A stretch of DNA of 64,000 nucleotides from an uncultured Bacteroidota bacterium (GTDB lineage Bacteria > Bacteroidota > Bacteroidia > Chitinophagales > Chitinophagaceae). The translations under genes and the position numbers were made by a program. This document shows, piece after piece, positions 27,137 through 33,311 of this stretch. Below the pieces are notes generated by a model. It saw nothing but the letters and a program-made list of their open reading frames with translations, was not told the origin of the DNA and did no database searches. Numbering within the stretch: the stretch's first letter is position 1; every line of letters begins with the position of its first letter. The stretch spans positions 1-64,000 of the forward strand of contig CAIPJS010000020.1 of NCBI GenBank assembly GCA_903865435.1, given 5' to 3'.

Positions 27137-28447
27137 TTATACTTTGGGAAGGCTATATCCGTTATGGTATGCCTTGGTGAAGTATTCTTTATTAATCGCA
27201 TCATCGGTAAATAAATTCTTACTCGCATCCCAGTTTACTTTTTTACCCGAACGATACGCAATATTACCCATTTGTGCAATGGTAGCAATATGCGCTCCTT
27301 CTTCAATAGGACAATGCAAACTGCCTGGCGTATTATTTCTGATGGCATCTGTAAAGTTTAACCAATGTAAGTTCACCCCATTGTCTTCACTTTTATGTAA
27401 TGGAATCGCTATTTTATTTTTTGCTTGTCTTTCTTCAATCACTTCCCAACCACCTCTATCTAAAATAAGTGTTCCGTTATTTCCAATAAAAGCAATACCA
27501 TGGTCACGACCATAAGAACCATTGTCAATACCCATGGCAGAATCCCATACTAAATTAAAATTATCAAATTCATATAAAGTAGTTAAGGTGTCTGGTGTTT
27601 CTTCCGCCAATTCTGGGTAAGCAAATTTTCCACCTAAGGCGCTAACACTTTTTGGATTACCTGCTTTCATTCCTTGAATAGCATAGTCTAATAAATGTAC
27701 ACCCCAATCGGTCATCAATCCACCTGCATAATCCCAGAACCATCTGAAATGAAAATGGAACCTGCTTGCATTAAATTCACGCGTAGGCGCTGGTCCTAAC
27801 CAAGTGGTATAATCAACACCTGCAGGTGCTGCGCTATTAGCTACTACTGGTTGAGGACGCATCCATCCTTGATAACACCAAACTTTAGTGGTACGAATAT
27901 TCCCTAGTTGTCCTGAATGCACAATATCTAATGCATCTTTAAAATGTTTTTGACTTCTTTGCCATTGCCCTACTTGTACAATACGGTTGTATCTATTTTT
28001 GGCAGCAATCATGGTATTACATTCTCCAATAGAATTTCCTGCCGGCTTTTCTACGTATACATGTTTACCCGCCGTGCAAGCATTAATCATTTGTAGTGCA
28101 TGCCAATGATCGGGTGTGCCTACAATGACAATATCAATATCTTTTCTATCTAAAATTTTTCTATAATCGCTATAGGTATCAATTTTAGTAACGCTAGGTT
28201 GTTTGATAAGTAATTCAGCCTTTCTTTTATTTAAAACCGATTCATCAATATCACATAAGGCCACTACTTCTACATTTTTTACAGAAAGGGCACCAAGGGT
28301 GTTCGCCCATCCCATCCCATTCACGCCAATAGTGGCTACTCTTAAAGTATCGGTATTAAAAATACTACTGCTAGCAAATAAATTAGAACTCATCAAGGCT
28401 CCAGAAGTGAGTGCTGCATTTCTTAAAAAAATACGTCGGCTGTTCAT
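27137..28447 (-). CDS. Gfo/Idh/MocA-family oxidoreductase with Tat signal
   Basis: The TTG two codons upstream (28453) is less likely than the ATG at 28447, which starts MNSRRIFLRNAALTSGAL, a twin-arginine signal. The mature enzyme has an NAD(P)-binding Rossmann fold (VATIGVNGMGWANTLGALS, then ALCDIDES and VGTPDHWHA), the EKPAGNS motif whose lysine supports catalysis, and a C-terminal beta-sheet domain. Members oxidise or isomerise sugars and inositols. Export with the cofactor bound is usual for the Tat members of this family in Bacteroidota. It points toward the heme operon but is unrelated to it. A second, cytoplasmic member is at 39922. Confidence 0.85.
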   Translation of the reverse strand: MNSRRIFLRNAALTSGALMSSNLFASSSIFNTDTLRVATIGVNGMGWANTLGALSVKNVEVVALCDIDESVLNKRKAELLIKQPSVTKIDTYSDYRKILDRKDIDIVIVGTPDHWHALQMINACTAGKHVYVEKPAGNSIGECNTMIAAKNRYNRIVQVGQWQRSQKHFKDALDIVHSGQLGNIRTTKVWCYQGWMRPQPVVANSAAPAGVDYTTWLGPAPTREFNASRFHFHFRWFWDYAGGLMTDWGVHLLDYAIQGMKAGNPKSVSALGGKFAYPELAEETPDTLTTLYEFDNFNLVWDSAMGIDNGSYGRDHGIAFIGNNGTLILDRGGWEVIEERQAKNKIAIPLHKSEDNGVNLHWLNFTDAIRNNTPGSLHCPIEEGAHIATIAQMGNIAYRSGKKVNWDASKNLFTDDAINKEYFTKAYHNGYSLPKV

Positions 28448-28517
28448 ATGCAAGTCGTTTAAGGTTTAAAATAAGGTTTATGTTAAATATAATTAATTTT
28501 TACCTTACCATAAAAAA

Positions 28518-29552
28518 TTAAACCAATGCCAATAAGCCCCAAAGTCCTATTAAATATAGAATAACCACAATAAAGGAATCTATCCCCATCCTAAAAATTT
28601 GCTTTTTGGAATGAATCACCATACCTGCCATATAGATACCAGTTAAAATAATGCCTAATACCGTTAAATAAATATCTGAAGGCTTTAAGTTGGGTAAAAT
28701 GGCATCTCCGCCAATAGCTGAAGCCATTAAAAACAAAACAGGTAAAAAAGCATTCCCGCCAAAAATATCACTCACTGCCATATTGTAATCTCTGATTTTT
28801 GCAGAAGCAATGCCCGTGGAGATTTCTGGCAAAGCAGTACACAAGGCTAAGATGGTACCTCCAAATAAGACACCACTAATGCCCCAGCGATTGGCCAAGG
28901 TTTCTCCGGTAATTTCTAATGTCCAACCTGCAAATAAAGTAATGATGGCTCCAATAACTAGAACAAATATTGCACCCTTGATACTTCCTTTAAAAGTAGA
29001 TTTTGGAAATTTTAATTGATGTATCAGGTTAGCTGGGTTGGGTTTTTTCTTTGGATCGACCATTTTTGAAATTAAAAAAATAGTACCCAGCCAAATGATC
29101 AATATCAACCATTCAAAAGGGGTGGTTCTATAATAAATAAGGGCAGTTGGAAATTGTTTGGCAATAATGACAATTGATAAAATAAAGATTAGTGCAACGC
29201 CTTCTAAAATTAAAATTTTTGAATGACCCTTTTGTGTAAGTGGTGCAGATCTGCCTACGCCAAAAACATCAATCAATGACAAGACCACCGTTTGAATGGC
29301 AATACCACCAAGAATATTACTAATAGCAATATCATAATCTCTATGGTAAGCTGCTACAGCGGTAATGGCAATTTCGGGCAAGTTGGTCACAATGGCTAAA
29401 AATACCATGCCCCCAAAAGCTTCTCCCAAGCCAAAATGCGTAGTAATGGCATCAATGGCTTTCGTTAATTTAATGCCACTGATCCAAATGGCAATGGTGG
29501 CAATTAAAAAAAGAGACAACAGTAGGGTACTTGACAAGTTGGTAAAAGACAT
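28518..29552 (-). CDS. Cation:calcium antiporter of the CaCA family
   Basis: The ATG at 29552 is preferred over the TTG two codons earlier. The 344-residue membrane protein holds about ten helices and two inverted alpha repeats: FGGMVFLAIVTNLPEIAITAVAAY (near 48-71) and FGGTILALCTALPEISTGIASAK (near 231-253), each with the acidic residue flanked by a proline that binds Ca2+ in the exchanger family. It would exchange Ca2+ (or other cations) for Na+ or H+ at the inner membrane. It is followed downstream by nothing in the same direction for 70 bases; the DUF481 protein stands upstream in the same orientation with a 47-base gap. Confidence 0.85.
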   Translation of the reverse strand: MSFTNLSSTLLLSLFLIATIAIWISGIKLTKAIDAITTHFGLGEAFGGMVFLAIVTNLPEIAITAVAAYHRDYDIAISNILGGIAIQTVVLSLIDVFGVGRSAPLTQKGHSKILILEGVALIFILSIVIIAKQFPTALIYYRTTPFEWLILIIWLGTIFLISKMVDPKKKPNPANLIHQLKFPKSTFKGSIKGAIFVLVIGAIITLFAGWTLEITGETLANRWGISGVLFGGTILALCTALPEISTGIASAKIRDYNMAVSDIFGGNAFLPVLFLMASAIGGDAILPNLKPSDIYLTVLGIILTGIYMAGMVIHSKKQIFRMGIDSFIVVILYLIGLWGLLALV

Positions 29553-29599
29553 GTGCAATTCTTTTGCGTTTACTTAAAGTTAGCAAAAAAAACAGCAGT

Positions 29600-30397
29600 T
29601 TAGAAACTAAAAGCAAGCGTTTGGTAATAGTTATAGTGAAAATGATCAATAGGCACAATGGGGGCGGTATCGTAAATGAAATCAATATTAAAGGATGTAG
29701 TTAACCTTTTGCTAATGGGCAATTGAATTTGATTGAATACAGAGGTCCTATTGCTAAAACTATTTTGATAAGTACCAGATTGATTAAAAACGCGTACAAT
29801 AAATTCGAAATTATTTACTGGATTAATAACAGAATATTTTGCAGTAATATTTATTTTAGGATGTGTTACATTGATAGGTGTTCCGTTAACTAATGCCGGA
29901 CTGTTTACTGCAGACCAATTCCATCTTTCATTTTCTAAAAAAATTCCACCACCCCAGAAAAAATCTTCTGTTTGTGTATTTTTAAAATTATGAACTAGAT
30001 TCACTCCAGCAATATTTCTATATTCTAATCCAATGGCACCGTCCCATTGAAATTGTGCAAAACTTTCTAGCATTAATTTCTTACCAATTTCTCTGCTATT
30101 TTTTAATTGAAAAGTGCCTACGTCTTGAATGGATATTCCACCATTGGTCACTTTATCAATTTTGGAATAAAAAGTAGTGATGTTATTTTTTTTAATAAAA
30201 GAAAAGTCGCCCGTATAAAATAAATCCACCAAACTCTTTTTTTGTTGATCGGTGGCAATGGATATGGACACCAAGCTTTGTATTTTTTTCGAAGTATCCA
30301 TGGCCACAGTTTTATCTGTATTCAAAACCTGCGCCATCAAATTGGTTGATAAACCAATAACAACAAAAAAGGCAAATATTTTCTTAAAATGGAACAT
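29600..30397 (-). CDS. DUF481-family outer-membrane beta-barrel protein
   Basis: A 265-residue protein with a signal peptide ending NLMA-Q and a series of amphipathic beta strands such as TTFYSKIDKV, FDIQDVGTFQL-like, GLEYRNIAGVNLVHNF and FNIDFIYDTAPIVPIDHFHYNYYQTLAFSF. The C-terminal Phe fits outer-membrane assembly. The family (also YdiY-like) has no known biochemical function, with hints of roles in salt or acid stress. It stands alone, upstream of the CaCA antiporter, and may share its transcript. Mainly a family-level call. Confidence 0.65.
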   Translation of the reverse strand: MFHFKKIFAFFVVIGLSTNLMAQVLNTDKTVAMDTSKKIQSLVSISIATDQQKKSLVDLFYTGDFSFIKKNNITTFYSKIDKVTNGGISIQDVGTFQLKNSREIGKKLMLESFAQFQWDGAIGLEYRNIAGVNLVHNFKNTQTEDFFWGGGIFLENERWNWSAVNSPALVNGTPINVTHPKINITAKYSVINPVNNFEFIVRVFNQSGTYQNSFSNRTSVFNQIQLPISKRLTTSFNIDFIYDTAPIVPIDHFHYNYYQTLAFSF

Positions 30398-30555
30398 GGT
30401 TTGAAAAAAGGGTTAATGCTACAATGAAACTACATTATTTTTTACAATCCAGCACCAACTGCAAGGGAATTGATGGGGTAGGCTAAAAAATTTAAACAGG
30501 CCCAACATATTTAAATTGAATCAGTTACAAAAATATTTGAAACTATTTTAAATAA
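30398..30555. other. Non-coding stretch, no gene seen
   Basis: This part of the 466-base gap between the DUF481 gene and the ferric-reductase-like gene holds no plausible open frame, repeat or hairpin beyond AT-rich runs. It should contain the promoter of the DUF481 gene. The RNA gene described separately begins further right. Confidence 0.5.
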
Positions 30556-30578
30556 AAGTCTATAAAAATAGTAGACTT
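30556..30578 (+). promoter_or_regulatory. Inverted repeat upstream of the tRNA-like RNA gene
   Basis: AAGTCTA (30556-30562) and TAGACTT (30572-30578) form a perfect seven-base inverted repeat with a nine-base spacer. It occupies the place where a -33 element would lie for the TATCTTTG box at 30592, so it may be an operator for a dimeric protein. Confidence 0.45.
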
Positions 30579-30591
30579 ATAAATTTATACC

Positions 30592-30599
30592 TATCTTTG
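30592..30599 (+). promoter_or_regulatory. Bacteroidota -7 promoter box (TATCTTTG) of the RNA gene
   Basis: TATCTTTG fits the TAnnTTTG consensus exactly and would place the transcript start near 30603-30607. The RNA gene that follows ends at a strong terminator, so promoter and terminator enclose a compact unit of about 260 bases. No convincing -33 TTG is seen, which fits either a regulated promoter or chance. Confidence 0.55.
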
Positions 30600-30726
30600 T
30601 TCTGTCATCTAGAATCCTTCACTGGATACCAACTGAGAGCGAAGCCCTCCGCGGTGGTAAAATCGATGAGGACAAAGTCAAAATAAAACAAACATGCAGC
30701 ATATCCCCTTCACTAAATAAAAATAT

Positions 30727-30797
30727 TGTCATGTGGCCGAGTGGCGAGGCAAGGGTCAGCAAAACCCTTAACGATGGTTCAAATCCATCTATGACAG
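30727..30797 (+). tRNA. tRNA-Cys(GCA)-like gene with non-canonical A33 and G73
   Basis: The cloverleaf is complete: acceptor TGTCATG/TATGACA (six Watson-Crick pairs plus G-U), T8, D arm GCC-GAGTGGCGA-GGC with A14, G18, G19 and A21, A26, anticodon arm AGGGT-CAGCAAA-ACCCT, a four-base variable loop and T arm GATGG-TTCAAAT-CCATC with T54 T55 C56 and A58. Anticodon GCA would read UGC/UGU (Cys). Three points are odd: base 33 is A, not the nearly universal U; the discriminator is G, whereas Cys-tRNA synthetase depends on U73; and the 5' base is T. No CCA is encoded, which is common in this phylum. Either a divergent or degenerate tRNA-Cys or a tRNA mimic inside a longer RNA. Confidence 0.6.
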
Positions 30798-30836
30798 CAG
30801 ATATACATAGTATATTAGGCAAGCAATCGTTAAACC

Positions 30837-30865
30837 GGGCGGTGTTTCTACACTGCCCTTTTTTT
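30837..30865. terminator. Strong rho-independent terminator of the tRNA-like RNA
   Basis: GGGCGGTGT (30837-30845) pairs with ACACTGCCC (30850-30858) over nine bases, one G-U, around a TTCT loop, and is followed by seven T. The T run reaches the stop codon of the convergent ferric-reductase-like gene. Confidence 0.85.
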
Positions 30866-31436
30866 ATTTATTTTTTACTTTGTATTGATATCTATAAATA
30901 AAAGCAAGTAGCAAGAGCAAGGCGCAAAGTTCAACCAATAATTTTTCAGGGTCTAAAAAGTCAATGGGCCTGTCTTTTAACAATGGGTCCATGACTAAGC
31001 CATGCACAATAAATAAAAGTCCAGTACCATAAGAAATGACATGTATATTTTTCCAGGTCTTTGTACCAATTTTGTTTTTGATTACTTGCTGTGTGGTCAT
31101 CACAACTACGAACAATGCTATGAAAGCAATAACACCCATACTTACAAACAATGCTTGATGCGGTGCATGCCATGGTTGAATGAAATGAACAAAAGTAAAT
31201 TTTGAATTGGGATCTAAGGGTATAAGGATAAAGTGTATCAGTACTAAGCTTAGTGCGATATAGGCTGTGTAATTGTGGATCTCAATTAATTTTAGTGCTT
31301 TTATTTGAGGGGGTAATTTTTGCCAAAAAGCAGTTTTTTTATAGGCAGTGCTAATAAAAATACCAAGAATAATATTGATGGTTAAAACTACCATGGCCAT
31401 TAAACCAATACTGCCTGCAATGTCGATGGTTTCCAT
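30864..31436 (-). CDS. Ferric-reductase-like (MsrQ/YedZ-type) heme b membrane protein
   Basis: The 190-residue protein has about six hydrophobic helices and histidines inside them (IHNYTAYIALSLVLIHF near 53-69, NIHVISYGTGLLFIVHG near 129-144), the bis-histidine heme pattern of the ferric reductase-like transmembrane domain. It would pass electrons from quinol or a flavin across the inner membrane to a periplasmic acceptor. There is no FAD or NAD(P) domain, so a separate flavoprotein must be its partner. It is divergent from, and 220 bases away from, the thioredoxin/ApbE/DUF4266/DUF3570 operon, which would supply or use those electrons. MsrQ is one known relative, but no MsrP is seen here. Confidence 0.75.
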   Translation of the reverse strand: METIDIAGSIGLMAMVVLTINIILGIFISTAYKKTAFWQKLPPQIKALKLIEIHNYTAYIALSLVLIHFILIPLDPNSKFTFVHFIQPWHAPHQALFVSMGVIAFIALFVVVMTTQQVIKNKIGTKTWKNIHVISYGTGLLFIVHGLVMDPLLKDRPIDFLDPEKLLVELCALLLLLAFIYRYQYKVKNK

Positions 31437-31502
31437 AAATGAGACTAATTATAATTTCGAATTCATGCTAAAGATACTGAACAAACCATGAATAGATAAT
31501 AG

Positions 31503-31562
31503 GGGGTTGACTAAAAACGCATTATAATAATATGATATGCGTTAAATAAACTTAAAAACCCC
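31503..31562. promoter_or_regulatory. Nested inverted repeats in the redox-cluster divergent region
   Basis: GGGGTT (31503-31508) pairs with AACCCC (31557-31562), and inside it AACGCAT (31516-31522) pairs with ATGCGTT (31537-31543). Two concentric palindromes centred near 31531-31532 suggest a large operator or cruciform between the divergent ferric-reductase-like gene and the thioredoxin operon. No T run follows, so it is not a typical terminator. Confidence 0.5.
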
Positions 31563-31656
31563 TTAATAATGGATATAGATTTGTTAATAATAAGACTAAC
31601 AGATGTTTTAACATTGAACTTAAACGATATTTGTAACCAGTTTAATTCAATAATAG

Positions 31657-32103
31657 ATGAAATACATATTTCTTATTTTTTTATCCATTTTGATGGCGCG
31701 CGCAAGCATGGCTCAAGATTGGGGGCACAATTATACAGAAGCGGCGACAGCTGCAAAAAAAGAGCATAAATTAATTTTAGTTAATTTTTCAGGATCAGAT
31801 TGGTGTGGTCCATGTATCAGATTACACAAAGAAGTTTTTACAACTGATGTTTTTATTAAAGTAGCCAAAGAGAAATTGGTTTTGGTAAATGCAGATTTTC
31901 CTAGGTACAAAAAAAATCAATTGCCGGCCAATCAACAAAAAATTAATGAATCCATTGCTGAATTATTTAACAATAAAGGAATTTTTCCATTAACGGTTTT
32001 GGTAAATAGTGATGGAAAAATTATCAAATCATGGGATGGATTCCCATCTTCTATTGATGATTTTAATGAAGATTTACAACAAACCATTCAAGATAATTTA
32101 TAA
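31657..32103 (+). CDS. Exported thioredoxin-family protein
   Basis: The ATG at 31657 gives a signal peptide (MKYIFLIFLSILMARASMA-Q). The thioredoxin fold follows, with the redox motif C50-G-P-C53 in SGSDWCGPCIRLHKEVF and the cis-proline region GIFPLTVLV. The 148-residue length and the SGSDWCGPC pattern fit the 'thioredoxin_7' periplasmic subfamily. It would reduce or oxidise disulfides in the periplasm. Two bases separate it from the ApbE gene, so they form one operon; a likely client is the Cys-containing DUF4266 lipoprotein or a copper/heme maturation factor. The alternative frame starting at 31569 is a shadow of this gene. Confidence 0.85.
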   Translation: MKYIFLIFLSILMARASMAQDWGHNYTEAATAAKKEHKLILVNFSGSDWCGPCIRLHKEVFTTDVFIKVAKEKLVLVNADFPRYKKNQLPANQQKINESIAELFNNKGIFPLTVLVNSDGKIIKSWDGFPSSIDDFNEDLQQTIQDNL

Positions 32104-32105
32104 AC

Positions 32106-33041
32106 ATGGCTGCATCGGCAATGTATAAAAAAGCAATGAAGTTGATGGGCAATCACTTTGAAATCACTTTGGTAGCTGAAGACGAAGCATGGGCCTATGC
32201 ACAAATAGATAAGGGGGTACAAGAAATTCAAAGAATAGAAAAATTATTGACTACTTTTTCCGAAGACAGCGAAACAAATTTAATTAATTCAAACGCAGGC
32301 ATTGCGGCAGTAAAAGTAAGCACAGAAATTATTGAATTGATACAAAGAGCTTTGAAAATTTCATCGGTGACGCAAGGCGCTTTTGATTTAAGTTATGGGT
32401 CGGTGGATAAAAGTCTTTGGAATTTTGATACTACCATGACAGCTTTGCCAAGTAAAGAAGTAGCCAAAAAAAGTGTACGATTAATTAATTACAAGCACAT
32501 TATTGTTGATATAAAAAATTCCACTGTCTTTTTAAAAGAAAAAGGGATGCGCATTGGATTTGGAGGCATTGGGAAAGGCTATGCTGCTGAAAGCGCTAAA
32601 AAAATAATGCAAGCAGCGGGTGTGCAAAGTGGTGTAGTGAATGCTTCTGGCGATTTGACTACCTGGGGTACGCAGGCCAATGGTGATAAATGGACCATAG
32701 GTATCGTGCATCCGGAATTGGTTTCGGCAATTTTTTCTTATATGAATATTAGTGAATTGTCGGTAGCCACTTCGGGCAATTATGAAAAATTTATTATGAT
32801 TGATGGGGAAAAATATTCACATACAATTAATCCTAGGACGGGCTTACCAGTTAAAGGAATAAAAAGTGTTACCATTGTATCTACCAATGCAGAGATTGCG
32901 GATGCCATGGCGACACCGGTAATGATTATGGGCATTCATGCAGGCTTGGACATGATCAATCAAATAAAAGATATTGAAGCCATTGTGATAGATGATGAAA
33001 ATAAATTATATACTTCTCATAATATTAAGTTGACAAAGTAA
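32106..33041 (+). CDS. apbE: FAD:protein FMN transferase (ApbE family) without signal peptide
   Basis: ApbE enzymes transfer the FMN part of FAD to a Thr or Ser of a target protein, using Mg2+. The 311-residue protein shows the family motifs FDLSYGSVDKSLW, GFGGIGKGYAAESAKKIM, NASGDLTTWG, HTINPRTGLPVKG and the metal-binding DAMATPVM. The N-terminus (MAASAMYKKAMKLMGNHFEITLVA) lacks a signal peptide or lipobox, whereas most ApbE proteins are exported lipoproteins. The upstream gene ends two bases before the ATG, so no longer start is available. Thus flavinylation would occur in the cytoplasm unless the start is mis-set. No FMN_bind target is present in the cluster, although the ferric-reductase-like neighbour points to electron transfer. 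Confidence 0.88.
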   Translation: MAASAMYKKAMKLMGNHFEITLVAEDEAWAYAQIDKGVQEIQRIEKLLTTFSEDSETNLINSNAGIAAVKVSTEIIELIQRALKISSVTQGAFDLSYGSVDKSLWNFDTTMTALPSKEVAKKSVRLINYKHIIVDIKNSTVFLKEKGMRIGFGGIGKGYAAESAKKIMQAAGVQSGVVNASGDLTTWGTQANGDKWTIGIVHPELVSAIFSYMNISELSVATSGNYEKFIMIDGEKYSHTINPRTGLPVKGIKSVTIVSTNAEIADAMATPVMIMGIHAGLDMINQIKDIEAIVIDDENKLYTSHNIKLTK

Positions 33042-33065
33042 AAACCTAAATCATTAAAAAATAAA

Positions 33066-33284
33066 ATGAAAAACACAAAATTATTTATTTCAGTATTATT
33101 ACTTCTTTTTGTTTTCACTTCATGTGAAACTGTAAAAGAGTATCAAAAAAATAGATTAAACGATTCTGAAATGGCATTGAATGCAAGAAAAGTGGAAAAG
33201 AATGAAATGAATTTTCAATCTTATAAAGAAGGTGCTGCTGGTGCGAATGGCGGAAAAACTGGTGGTGGCTGTGGTTGCAATTAA
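33066..33284 (+). CDS. DUF4266 lipoprotein with C-terminal GGGCGCN
   Basis: A 72-residue lipoprotein: lipobox FTSC ending at Cys20, then a conserved-looking stretch with VKEYQKNRLNDSEMAL, and a glycine-rich tail that ends GGGCGCN with Cys69 and Cys71. This C-terminus is the signature of DUF4266, a family that travels with DUF3570, ApbE and thioredoxin-like genes. The tail looks like a metal-binding or thioether/disulfide-forming end, or a substrate for a modifying enzyme. In this cluster the exported thioredoxin is the obvious redox partner of its two cysteines. Function unknown; the family call rests on the tail, size and neighbours. Confidence 0.8.
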   Translation: MKNTKLFISVLLLLFVFTSCETVKEYQKNRLNDSEMALNARKVEKNEMNFQSYKEGAAGANGGKTGGGCGCN

Positions 33285-33311
33285 TCTTTAATTTATATTA
33301 TTTAGTTTTTA

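Larger units (their letters stand above)
30604..30865 (+). ncRNA. Putative 260-nt structured RNA carrying a tRNA-like module
   Basis: The unit runs from a TATCTTTG promoter box to a rho-independent terminator and holds no convincing open frame. In order it contains a 5' strand CTGTCAT (30602-30608), small hairpins (ATCC/GGAT; GAGAGC-GAA-GCCCTC), a GC-rich CCGCGG patch, an A-rich spacer, a near-perfect tRNA cloverleaf (30727-30797), a hairpin ATATAC-ATA-GTATAT (30801-30815) and the terminator. The 5' CTGTCAT strand is an exact complement of ATGACAG at the 3' side of the tRNA-like acceptor, so it could compete with the acceptor's own 5' strand. It does not match RNase P, tmRNA, SRP or 6S RNA by eye. 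Candidates are a tRNA with a long leader, a tRNA mimic such as a bacterial Y RNA, or a new class. Confidence 0.5.

Noticed and set aside
30600-30730. T-box, RNase P or tmRNA leader at the RNA gene
   Set aside because: GGTGGTA lacks the following CCGCGG order needed for a T-box; GAGGACAAAGTC is only a loose match to RNase P; no tag-coding frame or permuted tmRNA ends fit.
30619-30822. 67-residue minus-strand open frame across the RNA gene
   Set aside because: Its protein contains GFEPS and similar phrases that arise from translating the antisense of a tRNA; it overlaps a structured RNA with its own terminator.
30731-30899. Plus-strand frame starting at ATG in the tRNA-like acceptor
   Set aside because: It runs through the cloverleaf and the terminator hairpin and has no recognisable protein features.
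31569-31769. 66-residue plus-strand frame before the thioredoxin gene
   Set aside because: It overlaps the thioredoxin start in another frame, and the thioredoxin frame has a signal peptide and CGPC.
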